Counted from the stretch's first letter, positions 45,539 to 54,435 are shown. The stretch: DNA of 64,000 nt from Clavibacter michiganensis subsp. insidiosus (GCF_002240565.1 NZ_MZMO01000001.1:3180134-3244133), one strand, 5' to 3'. Numbers and translations: made by a program. Notes: a model not told the origin generated them from the sequence alone.

Positions 45539-46171
45539 ATGGCGGAGCGAACCTCGGAGACGGAGGCACCCTCCCTGTCGCTCATCGAGCGGAAGCAGCG
45601 CGCGGCACGGAACCGCATCATCGACGCCGCGGATGCCCTCTTCTCCGAGCGGGGCTTCGACCGCGTCTCCGTCACGGACATCGCGGAGCGCGCCGAGGTG
45701 GGGCGCACCACGTTCTTCCGGCACTTCGGGGACAAGACCGAGGTCGTCTTCGCCAAGGAGCAGGCGATGTTCGACGCGATCGCCGACGCGACATCCGGGG
45801 CGTGGTCTCCCCCGCAGCCCGTGGACGGCCTCGCCGGCGCCCTCCGCGCGCTCGAGCCCCTGGTGCTCCGGCTGTGCGAGCAGGCGACCGCCGACCTCGG
45901 CGCGTACGAGCGGCACACGCGCCTCCTCGGCGCGCACGACGAGCTGCGCGCACGCGAGGCGCTGAAGGACCAGCAGATCGCGACCGCCCTCGCACAGGCG
46001 CTCGTCGAGCACGGCGCTCCCCCGACGATCGCGACCACGGCGGCGCAGCTCGCCCTCGCCTGCTACTCCAGCGGCCGGATCCTCGCCGCCGCGCCCCGTG
46101 ACCTCGCCAGGAGCACACGCGCCGCGTTCCGCAGCACCCTGGCCATGGAGTCGACGTCCCGCGACGGGTGA
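45539..46171 (+). CDS. TetR family regulator
   Basis: A 210-residue repressor. The HTH spans about 22-68 (RIIDAADALFSERGFDRVSV, then EVGRTTFFRHFGDK), and the C-terminal helical domain binds an unknown ligand. It diverges from the SnoaL-like gene, with palindromic operators over the shared promoter region. Its mRNA is probably leaderless. Confidence 0.93.
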   Translation: MAERTSETEAPSLSLIERKQRAARNRIIDAADALFSERGFDRVSVTDIAERAEVGRTTFFRHFGDKTEVVFAKEQAMFDAIADATSGAWSPPQPVDGLAGALRALEPLVLRLCEQATADLGAYERHTRLLGAHDELRAREALKDQQIATALAQALVEHGAPPTIATTAAQLALACYSSGRILAAAPRDLARSTRAAFRSTLAMESTSRDG

Positions 46172-46371
46172 CCGTCCGCATCCGGGCGGATCGGGTGCCC
46201 CCTCCCCCGCAGCACGATCGCGCGTCCCGCGCTCCGTCTGTCCACGGGCGGCCGGGTCTGAGGACGGTCGGGAACGGTTCTCAGGACCGCGCCCCTGTGG
46301 TCATCGCGGTCCGGCGAGGGTCTTCCCGCCGAGACGCCGATCACTGCCCACGACAGAGAGATGACACGACC

Positions 46372-47481
46372 ATGTCCGTCACCCGCTCCGCCTTCCGCAC
46401 CCGCCCCGTCGCGGTCCCCGCCCTCGCGACGCTCGCCCTCCTCGGCGTCCCCACCGCCGCGCAGGCCGCCACCCCGGCCCACGCCGCCACCGCGGACAGC
46501 GCGTCCGCCCACCACCACGCGCCGTACCCCCTCAGCCAGCACACGATCCCCGCCACGGACGGCAGCGGCTTCGGCGACGCCACCCTCTACGCCCCGCAGG
46601 ACACGGGCAAGAAGACCCTCGGCGCGATCGTCGTCGCCCCGGGCCTCAAGGGCGACCAGTCCGTCCTGGGCTGGCTCGCCAAGGACCTCGCCGGCGAGGG
46701 CTCCATCGTGCTGGACATGGACACCCTCGGCGGCTACGACCTCCCGAACCAGCGCTCCTACGAGATGCTCGCCGCGGCCAAGTACCTCGCCACCGCGAGC
46801 CCGGTCAAGGACCAGGTGGAACCCGCGGACATCGGCGTCGTCGGCTACTCGCTCGCCGGCGGCGGCGCCCTGCAGGCCGCCGTGGAGCAGCACGGCCTCA
46901 AGGCCGCGGTCGCCCTCATGCCGGACGACTTCCCGGCCGACGCGACCGACCCGTACCACCCCACCCCGTCGCCGACGTACCCCACCATCACCACGCCCAC
47001 GCTGGTCATCACCGGCCAGGCCGACACGACCGCCCCGGCGTCGTTCATGGGCGAGCCCGCCGACGAGCCCATCCCCGCCTCCACCCCCAGGCAGTACCTG
47101 GAGCTCCGCGGCGCGGACCACTACGCGGCTCGGGCGAAGACCGACGGCACCGTCCGCGACGCGGTGACGAACTTCCTGAAGACCTACCTCGACGGCAACA
47201 GCGCCTACGAGAAGCACGTCCGCCCGGCCCAGCCGGTGTCGGCCGCGATCAGCGACTCCGCCAGCTCCTGCCCCCGCGAGATCCGACGCACGGCCTCCGG
47301 GCCCGATGAGAGCGGCGTGCGACCCCGGTCGCACGCCGCTCTCGGCGTCCCACCCGGATCGCCCGGCCGCCGCGCGACCGCGCCCGGCCGAGAGGGAGGA
47401 CGCGCCGCCGAGGGGATCCGGGGATCACGCCGGGAGCGCACCCCACAGCAGACCCGCGTACTCCGCGCGATCCTCGGGTGA
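46372..47481 (+). CDS. Secreted alpha/beta hydrolase (cutinase/PET-hydrolase-like), C-terminus probably shifted
   Basis: A 369-residue frame with a signal peptide (cleavage near AQAA at 33). The catalytic serine S160 is in GYSLAGG, with D218 in TGQADTT and H250 in ADHYAA. The order VVAPGLKGDQSVLG, then FLKTYLDGNSAYEKHVRP and a final SSCP fits actinobacterial cutinases and polyester hydrolases, whose last Cys forms a disulfide. Past SSCP the frame runs on through a perfect terminator hairpin. One more C in the C-run near 47271 would give a stop at 47307, just before it. Plant cutin or triglyceride is the likely substrate. Confidence 0.85.
   Translation: MSVTRSAFRTRPVAVPALATLALLGVPTAAQAATPAHAATADSASAHHHAPYPLSQHTIPATDGSGFGDATLYAPQDTGKKTLGAIVVAPGLKGDQSVLGWLAKDLAGEGSIVLDMDTLGGYDLPNQRSYEMLAAAKYLATASPVKDQVEPADIGVVGYSLAGGGALQAAVEQHGLKAAVALMPDDFPADATDPYHPTPSPTYPTITTPTLVITGQADTTAPASFMGEPADEPIPASTPRQYLELRGADHYAARAKTDGTVRDAVTNFLKTYLDGNSAYEKHVRPAQPVSAAISDSASSCPREIRRTASGPDESGVRPRSHAALGVPPGSPGRRATAPGREGGRAAEGIRGSRRERTPQQTRVLRAILG
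47308..47343 (+). terminator. Terminator lying inside the hydrolase reading frame
   Basis: A perfect 16-bp stem with a CCCG loop. It falls within the frame as read, which argues that the true stop lies just before it. Confidence 0.75.
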
Positions 47482-47536
47482 GGCGAAGCCGGGCAACGGG
47501 TCGGAGCCGTAGCGAACGGGCACGGCGCCTCGTCGC

Positions 47537-48163
47537 TCACCGGCCCGCCTCCGCCGGGAGCGCCGCCGCGAGCAGCCCGCGCGCGGCGTCGCGCGCGACC
47601 GCCATCGGCCGGGCGAAGGTGCCCATGCCGAGCGTCACGAGGCCGCCCTCGTAGATCAGCATCAGCGTGCGGGCGGTGGCGGCCGGATCCGGCACGGCGG
47701 CCTCGCGGCACAGGTCGCGCAGCAGGTCCAGCATCCACGCCTTCTGCCGCATGACCTCGGGGAGCACGTCGTGCCCGTCGTCCTCGTCGCCCAGGTCGCC
47801 CTCGCCGAGCTCCGCGCGCGCGTTGATCGCGCTGCAGCCCTTGGGCGTGTTCGCGTCGGCCCACGTGACGGCCGCGTCGAACACCGCCAGCACGCGGTCG
47901 ATCCCGGGCTCCGGCGTGCGCGCGAGCCGTGCCGCGAGGTGCTCGCGCCAGCGGGCGTCGCGGTGCTGCAGGTACGCCACCACCAGCTGCTCCTTGGAGC
48001 CGAAGCGGTCGTAGATCGTCTTCTTGGTGACGCCGGCGGCCGCGGCGATCGCGTCGACGCCGACCACGTGGATCCCCCGCGCGTAGAAGAGCTCGGACGC
48101 CGCGTCGAGCACGCGGCGGGCCCCGGGCGTGAGCGGGGCGAGGTCGGGGACGGCGGTGGGCAT
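47537..48163 (-). CDS. TetR family regulator
   Basis: A 208-residue repressor. The HTH is at about 15-65 (RVLDAASELFYARGIHVVGV, then GVTKKTIYDRFGSKEQL), and CSAINARAELG in the ligand domain is common in this TetR branch. It is 33 bases from the divergent EamA transporter gene, with inverted repeats that are likely its operators. A TAAATT box six bases before the ATG predicts a leaderless mRNA. Confidence 0.93.
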   Translation of the reverse strand: MPTAVPDLAPLTPGARRVLDAASELFYARGIHVVGVDAIAAAAGVTKKTIYDRFGSKEQLVVAYLQHRDARWREHLAARLARTPEPGIDRVLAVFDAAVTWADANTPKGCSAINARAELGEGDLGDEDDGHDVLPEVMRQKAWMLDLLRDLCREAAVPDPAATARTLMLIYEGGLVTLGMGTFARPMAVARDAARGLLAAALPAEAGR

Positions 48164-48169
48164 GCGTCG

Positions 48170-48218
48170 AATTTACCGGTCTGTATAGTCGAGCCCATGA
48201 CAAGTAGACAGATCGGTA
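48170..48218. promoter_or_regulatory. Divergent leaderless promoters and TetR operator
   Basis: -10 TAAATT for tetR (minus, 48170-48175) and -10 TATAGT for the transporter (plus, 48184-48189, seven bases before its ATG). An inverted repeat TACCGGTCTGT (48174-48184) / ACAGATCGGTA (48208-48218), one mismatch in 11, spans both starts. Confidence 0.6.
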
Positions 48219-49192
48219 TACCTCGTCCGCTCGTGACCGCCGTGGCCGCCGCCGGCTTCGTGCTCGCGTGGAGCTCGGGCTTCCTCATCGCGGCCGTCGG
48301 CACGGTCGAGGTGCCCGCGACGACGCTGCTCGTCTGGCGGTTCGCGCCGCTCGCCGTGGTGCTCGTGGCGGTGGTCGTCGCGACCGGCGCGGCGCGCGGG
48401 ATCGCGCCGCGGACGCTCGGGCGGCAGGCGCTCATCGGCGCGTGCGCGCAGCTCGGCTACTGCGCCTTCGTGTACGCGGCGATCGGCGCGGGCATCGCGA
48501 CCGGCACGACGGCGCTCATCGACGCGGTGCAGCCGCTCGTCGTCGCGACGCTCGTCGGGCCGCTGCTCGGGCTGCGCGTGCGCGGCGCGCAGTGGGCCGG
48601 GCTCGCCCTCGGCGCCGTCGGCGTGGTGCTCGTGGTGCGGTCGCAGGCGGGGGCGGCGGATGCGGATCCCGTCGCGTACCTGCTGCCCGCGGCGGCGATG
48701 GCGTGCCTGGTCGCGGGGACGTTCCTCGAGCGCCGGTCGTCCGGCCGTCCGCCCGTGCTCGTGACGCTGACCGTGCACGTCGTCGTCACGACGGTCGCGC
48801 TCGTGGTGGCCGCCGTCGCGACCGGCACGCTGGCGCCGCCCGCGGATCCGGCGTTCTGGATCACCACCGCCGTCGCAGCCCTCGTGCCGACCCTGGGCGC
48901 GTACGGGCTGTACTGGTGGCTGCTCGAGCGCGTCGGGATCACGGCGCTCAACGCGCTGCTGTTCCTCGTGGCGCCGACGACCGCGGCGGCGGGCGCGCTG
49001 CTGCTCGGGGAGCGCATCACGGCGGTGACGCTCGCGGGGTTCGTGCTGTGCGGCGCGGGCGTGGCGGTGGTGCTGGCGACGGAGGCGCGGCGGGCAGCGG
49101 CACGCGCCGGGGACGCGGCGGACACCGGGCCCGCCGCCGACCACTCCAGTCCGGGTGCGGATCGCCGCGAGCCCGCCGCCCGGGCCGCGTGA
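48197..49192 (+). CDS. EamA/DMT family transporter
   Basis: A 331-residue permease with ten predicted helices in two EamA repeats (FVLAWSSGFLIAAVG opens the first; GAYGLYWWLLERVGITALNA lies in the second). Such proteins export amino acids or drug-like metabolites. It is under the divergent TetR regulator. The C-terminal 30 residues are a hydrophilic Ala/Asp-rich tail. Confidence 0.92.
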   Translation: MTSRQIGIPRPLVTAVAAAGFVLAWSSGFLIAAVGTVEVPATTLLVWRFAPLAVVLVAVVVATGAARGIAPRTLGRQALIGACAQLGYCAFVYAAIGAGIATGTTALIDAVQPLVVATLVGPLLGLRVRGAQWAGLALGAVGVVLVVRSQAGAADADPVAYLLPAAAMACLVAGTFLERRSSGRPPVLVTLTVHVVVTTVALVVAAVATGTLAPPADPAFWITTAVAALVPTLGAYGLYWWLLERVGITALNALLFLVAPTTAAAGALLLGERITAVTLAGFVLCGAGVAVVLATEARRAAARAGDAADTGPAADHSSPGADRREPAARAA

Positions 49193-49197
49193 CGCCC

Positions 49198-49203
49198 TAG
49201 GGT
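49198..49203 (+). promoter_or_regulatory. -10 box of leaderless lipoprotein gene
   Basis: TAGGGT six bases before the ATG at 49210, just past the transporter stop. Confidence 0.5.
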
Positions 49204-49209
49204 CCGGAC

Positions 49210-49677
49210 ATGAGCGCTCCGCGGATCACCGTCGCCTGGGCCGGCCTGTGCGCCGCCGCCGTCCTCACGCTGAGCGGGTGCGCGGCGCCCGGACACGGGG
49301 CGGACGCGCTCGCGGCCGTGAACGCGAGCATCGCCGCGCACGACGGCCCGTTCCCCGGACTGCGGCTCGACGGGCTCGAGACCCGGTGGGACGAGGAGCA
49401 GCAGGTCTGGACCCTCGCCGGGACGATCGGGCCCGTGGGCGACGACCCCGAGGCCGGGCCGGCGTCCGACGGTCGCGTGGCGCTGTGGGCGACGGACCAG
49501 GATCCGACGCGCGAGGACTTCGCGGGCACGCTCTGGTCGGCCGTGAACGGCGCCGACATGGTCTCCGACGCGCCGCAGCTCGGCTCCTTCCCGCAGCTGT
49601 CGATGGACGGCCCGGTGCCGGCCGGGATGTGGTGCAGCGACCTCTACCCCGCTGCGGCCGGCGGCTCCGGCGGCTGA
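49210..49677 (+). CDS. Putative lipoprotein
   Basis: A 155-residue exported protein. The signal ends in a lipobox LTLSGC (cysteine about 24). The mature part begins ADALAAVNASIAAHDGPFPG and has a beta-rich core (RWDEEQQVWTLAGTIGPVGD); one further Cys, in MWCSDLYP, lies near the end. No family is recognised. Its 3' end overlaps the converging kinase gene by 34 bases. Confidence 0.7.
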   Translation: MSAPRITVAWAGLCAAAVLTLSGCAAPGHGADALAAVNASIAAHDGPFPGLRLDGLETRWDEEQQVWTLAGTIGPVGDDPEAGPASDGRVALWATDQDPTREDFAGTLWSAVNGADMVSDAPQLGSFPQLSMDGPVPAGMWCSDLYPAAAGGSGG

Positions 49678-50249
49678 CCCGCGTTCGGCTGACCCGCCGC
49701 CGGCAGCCCGCGCAGCCACACATCGACGTCGCGGGTCGAGCGCAGCCGCACGATCCGGAGGTGCGGGTGCTCGATCGCCGCCAGGATCACGCGCTTCCGC
49801 ACCTTCGCGCGCCCCCGCCACCCCCACCGCACGATGTGGTCGGGGTCGGTGAGCACGGTGCGCATCGGCGGCTCGACGTTGCCGTGCCAGAGCGGCTCGC
49901 GGCGCCAGCGGCGGACGACCGTCCGGCGGATCAGGCGCCCCATCTGCACCGCCACGGGCAGGTCGAGCCACACGAGGGTGTCGGCGCGCGACGGCAGGAG
50001 CTGCCCGAGCTGGGTCGTGTACTGCCACTCGGTGACCCAGGTGTCGCGCGACGAGAAGGCCTCGACGTCGTCGCGGAACGTGGGCAGCTCGGTCCACGCG
50101 GGACCGTGGAAGAGGGCGTCCATCTCGGTGTGCGGGAGGCCCGTGCGCTCCTGCACCCGCCGGGCCAGCGTGGTCTTGCCCGCTCCCGACGCCGCGCCGA
50201 TGAGGATGCGCCGGGCGGGGGGATCCAGGCGCGGGAGGGGTCCGAGCAT
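49644..50249 (-). CDS. P-loop kinase-like protein (topology-modulation/AK-like)
   Basis: A 201-residue P-loop NTPase with Walker A GAASGAGKTT, then LPHTEMDALFHGPAWTELP and LVWLDLP, as in the adenylate-kinase-related proteins named for DNA topology modulation (FlaR). The pattern of a one-line basic RRTVVRRWRREPLWHGN lid region is usual in this group. The substrate is unknown. A TAGGAT box six bases before the ATG predicts a leaderless mRNA. Confidence 0.85.
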   Translation of the reverse strand: MLGPLPRLDPPARRILIGAASGAGKTTLARRVQERTGLPHTEMDALFHGPAWTELPTFRDDVEAFSSRDTWVTEWQYTTQLGQLLPSRADTLVWLDLPVAVQMGRLIRRTVVRRWRREPLWHGNVEPPMRTVLTDPDHIVRWGWRGRAKVRKRVILAAIEHPHLRIVRLRSTRDVDVWLRGLPAAGQPNAGQPPEPPAAAG

Positions 50250-50255
50250 CCCGCG

Positions 50256-50261
50256 ATCCTA
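50256..50261 (-). promoter_or_regulatory. -10 box of leaderless kinase-like gene
   Basis: TAGGAT on the minus strand six bases before the ATG at 50249. Confidence 0.5.
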
Positions 50262-50393
50262 GGGCGCGCGGGCGGGGCGCCGTCGGGATCCGCCCCGCCC
50301 TCCCGCGCGGGACGACCCGCTCGCGAGCGCGACGCCGCCGGGTACCGTGGTGCCGCCCGCGACGAACCGACACCCGACCGGAAGGACCCGATC

Positions 50394-52171
50394 ATCGGAT
50401 CGCCCTCGCGCGACGACGCGCACCTCCCCGCCGCCTTCACGACCGCGACCGCGGCGCCGACCTGGGAGGAGGGCGTCGTGGTCGGCAGCGGGCGCGTCGG
50501 CGCCGTCGCGCACGGGCCGGCCGACGCGATCACCGTCTCCCTCGCGCACGAGCTCTGGTTCCCGCCGGTGAACCCGCGACCGCACGCGCCCGACCTGCGG
50601 CCCCGCCTCGGCGCCATCCGCCGCGCCCTCCTCGCGGGCGACCCGGACACGGCGAGCGCCGAGCTGATGGCGGGCGCGCGCGACAGCGGCTACGGCGACG
50701 ACCTCGTCTGGACGGATCCGCTGGGCATCTGCGCGACCCTCGTGATCCGCACCGCGGGTGGCGTCGCCGACATGCGGCGCACCATGGACCCGGTCGGCGG
50801 CGAGTCCGCCATCGCGTGGACCGACCTCGCGAGCGGCCGGCACGCGCTGCGCCTCATCGCGCCGCGCGACGGGACGGCGTGCTGGATGGCGCTCGAGTCC
50901 GACCGGGATTCCGAGGCGGTCGTCGAGCTCGGCCTCGGCGCGGGTGACGCGACGGCCGCGTACACGGGCGGGCCCGACGCGTCCGCCGCGGTGCGCGCGT
51001 CGGTCGCGGGCGGCGCGCGGGGGATCCTCGCGGCCGAGGCCGGCGCGGGCGACGACGCGCTGCGGACGGTCACGGCGGTCGACGCTCCGGGCGCGGTCGA
51101 CGCGGGCGTCGCCTGGGAGGTCGACGGCGGATCCGCGCGCACGGGCATCCGCACCGGCCCGGGCGCGACGCGGCTGCTGCGGCTGGCCGTCGCCACGGGT
51201 CCCGCCGCCGCGGATCCCACCCCGGACGGTCCGCCCGCCGCGATGCCCGCGTGGGAGGACCTGCGCGCCGCACAGCGCGCGACGCACGCCCGGCTCGTCG
51301 CCGCATCCGCCCTCGACCTCCACGGCGAGGCGCCCGCGAGCGACGCCGACGCCGACCCCACCACCACCGAGGACCTCTGGGCGGCGGCCCGCGCCGGCGA
51401 CCCCGCCGCCCGTCGCCGCGTCGTCGAGGTCGCGTACACCAGCGGCCGCGCGGCGATCATCTCCTCCACGGGCGAGCTGCCGGCCACCCTGCAGGGCGTG
51501 TGGCAGGGCACGGCGGCGAGCGCGTCCCCGCGGCGACCGACGCGACCATGGACGTCACGATCCTCCGGGACGCCGCCCGCCTCCTCGCCGCGGCCGCCGC
51601 CACCGTCGCCGCCGAGATCGCGTGGCGCGCCGAGGACCCGACCCCACCGCCCGGCCGCATGGAGATGGCGTTCGGCCTCGTGCAGGTGGGGCTCGCGGCC
51701 GCGGCCCTCGGTGACGCGGAGTCCGCGCTCACGTGCGTCGAGTGGCTCGCCGTCGACCACTGGAGCCCCGCCCTCACGAGCCGGCATGACGCCGGCCGCC
51801 TCTTCAACCTCGACGCGAGCGGCGGCCTCCCCGCGCTCGTCGCGGCGATGCTGCTCGGATCCGACGCGGGGTCGCTCGCGGTCCTCCCGGCGCTGCCGGC
51901 GGCGTGGGCGCGCGGATCCGTCACCGGGCTCCGCGCGCGCGGCGGGCTGGTCGTCGACCGGCTCGACTGGGATCCCGACGGCGCCGCGCTCGCCGTGCGG
52001 CGCGTGCCGGGCGCGGGGTGGCTGGCGCCCGCCGGCGGGACGGCGCTGCGGCTGCCCCGGGCGGCGTCCGTGCGCGTGGACGGGCGCGAGCACCCCGCCG
52101 GCGAGCGCATCGCGTTCGGCGAGGACGCCGTGCGCGTCGAGCTCGCCTGGCTGCCCGTGCCCGTACGGTGA
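50394..52171 (+). pseudogene. GH95-like glycoside hydrolase, frame-broken with internal deletion
   Basis: Two frames make one GH95-like protein. The first (to about 51510) holds the N-terminal beta domain (SGRVGAVAHGPADAITVSLA, then HELWFPPVNPRPH) and the start of the helical barrel (SSTGELPATLQGVWQGT). The second restarts at ATDATMDVTILRDAARLL and ends in the C-terminal sheet (LPALPAAWARGSVTGLRARG). Roughly 180 residues that normally lie between are absent, and the frame changes there. No ATG/GTG/TTG starts the gene: GAAGGA is 7 bases before an ATC codon at 50394. GH95 members are alpha-L-fucosidases or alpha-galactosidases. Probably inactive. Confidence 0.65.
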
Positions 52172-52977
52172 ACCGCGTGACCCCCACCGCCGGATCCGCC
52201 GCCGCCCTGCTCGCCGCCTACGACGCCCAGCTCCGCACCGACTCCGAGACGCCGAACGCGCTCGACGTGCGGGTGCTCGGCCCGATGCGCCTCGCCGTCT
52301 TCCCCGGCGGGCGCGGCTTCGTCACGTACGCCGACCTCGGCGGCCTCGACGAGGCCGGCCTGCGCGAGCTCGTCCCCACCGCGCTCGCGCGCTTCCGCGA
52401 CGACCCCGCGATCACGACCGTGGAGTGGAAGACCCGCGGGCACGACCGCGCCCCCGGGCTCGATCGTGTCCTCCGTGCGAACGGCTTCGTCCCCGAGGAG
52501 CGCGAGTCGATCATGCTCGGGGAGGCCCGGGCGCTCGCGGTCGACGTGCCGCTGCCCGCGGGCGTCACGCTCCGGCGCATCACCGCGGAGGCCGACGTGC
52601 GGGCGATGAGCGCCATGCAGGCCGAGGTCTTCGGCGACGTGGACTCCACCGACCAGGCCGACGCGATGATCCGCCGCCTCGGTCTCGACGACGGCATGGA
52701 GATGTGGGCTGCCTGGGCCGAGGGGCGGATCGTCTCGGCGGGCCGGCTCGAACCCGTCGCGGGATCCGACTTCGCCGGCCTCTGGGGCGGCGCGACCCTG
52801 CCGGAGTGGCGAGGGCGAGGCATCTACCGCGCCCTCACCGCGGCCCGCGCGCGCTCGGCCCTCGCCGCCGGCCGCACCCTGATGCACAGCGACTCGACCG
52901 ACTTCTCCCGCCCCATCCTCGAGCGCTCCGGCCTCGTCGCCTGCTCGACGACCACGCCGTACGCCTGGTCGCGCTGA
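52168..52977 (+). CDS. GNAT acetyltransferase
   Basis: A 269-residue protein with two halves. The C-terminal half holds the GNAT acetyl-CoA loop (GATLPEWRGRGIYRALTA) and ends SDSTDFSRPILERSGL. The N-terminal half is a diverged partner domain. The GTG overlaps the GH95 stop (GTGA); a second GTG at 52177 is the alternative start. Substrate unknown. Confidence 0.82.
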   Translation: MNRVTPTAGSAAALLAAYDAQLRTDSETPNALDVRVLGPMRLAVFPGGRGFVTYADLGGLDEAGLRELVPTALARFRDDPAITTVEWKTRGHDRAPGLDRVLRANGFVPEERESIMLGEARALAVDVPLPAGVTLRRITAEADVRAMSAMQAEVFGDVDSTDQADAMIRRLGLDDGMEMWAAWAEGRIVSAGRLEPVAGSDFAGLWGGATLPEWRGRGIYRALTAARARSALAAGRTLMHSDSTDFSRPILERSGLVACSTTTPYAWSR

Positions 52978-53011
52978 CCCGGCTCGCCCGCCCCCGGAGT
53001 TGAGTGGGGGC

Positions 53012-53461
53012 GTGCAGACGTTCCTCCCCTATCCCGACCTCGCGGAGAGCATGGCCGTGCTCGACGACAAGCGGCTCGGGAAGCAGCGCGTCGAGACGCT
53101 CCAGGTGATGAAGGCCGTGACGGTCGCCGGCTACGGCTGGCAGAGCCACCCCGTCACGCGCATGTGGCGCGGCTACCGGCCCGCGCTCATGGAGTACCAG
53201 GAGGCGACGTGCGCCGAGTGGACCCGCCGCGGCTTCGCGGACACGTGCTTCGAGAAGACGCTCGCGGTCATCGCCGAGGTGCCCGAGGACCTCGTCGCCT
53301 ACACGGAGGGTCGCATCGAGCTGCCGCCGTGGTGGGGCCGCGCGGAGCTGCACCTCTCCCACCGCTCGAAGCTGCTGGCCAAGGCGCCGGAGCTGTACCG
53401 GCCGGCGTTCCCGGGGGATCCGGACGACCTCGACTACGTGTGGCCGGGCGCGAGCGCCTGA
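53012..53461 (+). CDS. MSMEG_6728-family protein (pyrimidine-dimer DNA glycosylase-like)
   Basis: A 149-residue protein that matches the MSMEG_6728 family throughout: VQTFLPYPDLAESMAVLDDK at the start, LGKQRVETLQVMKAV, WQSHPVTRMWRGY and PPWWGRAELHLSHRS. The fold is related to T4 endonuclease V-type pyrimidine-dimer glycosylases; the biochemical role of this family is not established. A GTG start with TTGAGT six bases upstream fits the leaderless pattern. Confidence 0.85.
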   Translation: MQTFLPYPDLAESMAVLDDKRLGKQRVETLQVMKAVTVAGYGWQSHPVTRMWRGYRPALMEYQEATCAEWTRRGFADTCFEKTLAVIAEVPEDLVAYTEGRIELPPWWGRAELHLSHRSKLLAKAPELYRPAFPGDPDDLDYVWPGASA

Positions 53462-53482
53462 TGCGCATTCCCCCACGCGGGG

Positions 53483-53488
53483 TACCGT
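53483..53488 (+). promoter_or_regulatory. -10 box before the FBP gene region
   Basis: TACCGT, six bases before a GTG at 53495. Transcription from here would carry a possible 24-codon leader peptide gene (53495-53569) and reach the FBP gene at 53698. Confidence 0.4.
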
Positions 53489-53494
53489 TGTCGC

Positions 53495-53569
53495 GTGAGC
53501 ATCACGAGCAGCACGACGCCCTCGGGGCGTGGGGAGGTCGTCGGCGGCACGTCCGCCGGCACCAGGTAG
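53495..53569 (+). CDS. Possible leaderless leader peptide
   Basis: A 24-codon frame (MSITSSTTPSGRGEVV, then GGTSAGTR if GTG is read as Met) with a -10 box placed as in the leaderless genes nearby. No family is recognised. It may simply be a 5' leader. Confidence 0.2.
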   Translation: MSITSSTTPSGRGEVVGGTSAGTR

Positions 53570-53697
53570 TCACCGGATCCGTCGCCGCGCCCGCGAGGGC
53601 CGGCCGCACCCGGCGCGCCGTCGATCCACGTGGATCCGGCCGCCGTCCCGACACCCGTTCCCGCGGCACCGCCGCGACCCCGCACGAAGGGCACCGC

Positions 53698-54189
53698 ATG
53701 CTCCCCCTGACCGAATCCGCCATCCGCTCCTCGCTCGTCAACGCCTCGCAGCGCGAGGCCCGCGACCTCCGCCTCCCCGAGGGCTTCGCCGACCTCGCCT
53801 GGGACCGCCTCGACTTCCTCGGCTGGCGCGACCCCAAGGCCCCGCAGCGCGGCATCGTCGTCGCGCCCGTGGGCGACGAGCTGATCGGCGTGCTGCTGCA
53901 GCAGTCGTCGACCGCCCCGCGATCCCGCGCCCAGTGCACGTGGTGCCAGGACGTGCGCCTGCCGAACCCCGTCGTGTTCTACGGCGCGCGCCGCGCGGGC
54001 GCGGCCGGCCGCAACGGCAACACCGTCGGCACGCTCGTCTGCACCGACTTCGAGTGCAGCGCGAACGTGCGGAAGCCCCGGCCGATCCCGTACCTCGGCT
54101 TCGACCCCGCGGCGGCGACCGCGCAGCTCATCGACGACCTGCGGAATCGGGTGGCGGCGTTCGCGGCCGACATCGCGTCGACCGCGTGA
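53698..54189 (+). CDS. FBP-domain zinc-finger protein (EF-G-binding, FusB-like C-terminal)
   Basis: A 163-residue protein of the FBP family. The treble-clef zinc finger has CTWC at about 80-83 and CTDFEC after LVCTD; SSTAPRSRAQCTWC and ECSANVRKPRP are the usual wording. The family resembles the EF-G-binding C-terminus of FusB, which rescues the ribosome from fusidic acid, but bacterial FBP proteins are broad and the role here is not proven. Confidence 0.87.
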   Translation: MLPLTESAIRSSLVNASQREARDLRLPEGFADLAWDRLDFLGWRDPKAPQRGIVVAPVGDELIGVLLQQSSTAPRSRAQCTWCQDVRLPNPVVFYGARRAGAAGRNGNTVGTLVCTDFECSANVRKPRPIPYLGFDPAAATAQLIDDLRNRVAAFAADIASTA

Positions 54190-54249
54190 CACGGGCTGAC
54201 GGTGGCCTGACCCGCTGACCCGCCCGTCCGGCTCCGCCCTGCTCGGAGC

Positions 54250-54435
54250 ATGCTGCTGCGCACCGTGATCCTGTTCGCCCTCGCCGCGGTCGCCGAGATC
54301 GGCGGCGCCTGGCTCGTCTGGCAGGCGGTGCGCGAGGGGAAGCCGTGGTGGTATACCGGCCCGATCGGTGGGACGTGATCGGCGCCGTCGTCTGCCTGCT
54401 CGGCGTCGCCGTGATCATGTTCGGGCCGCGCGGCC
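54250..54435 (+). pseudogene. ynfA (UPF0060) remnant with internal deletion
   Basis: The ATG frame gives [20 protein letters not shown] and [14 protein letters not shown], the first helix of the YnfA small membrane protein. Another frame then jumps to [20 protein letters not shown], its last helix. About 50 residues (two helices) are missing between, and the ATG frame ends at 54378. Non-functional as read. Confidence 0.7.
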
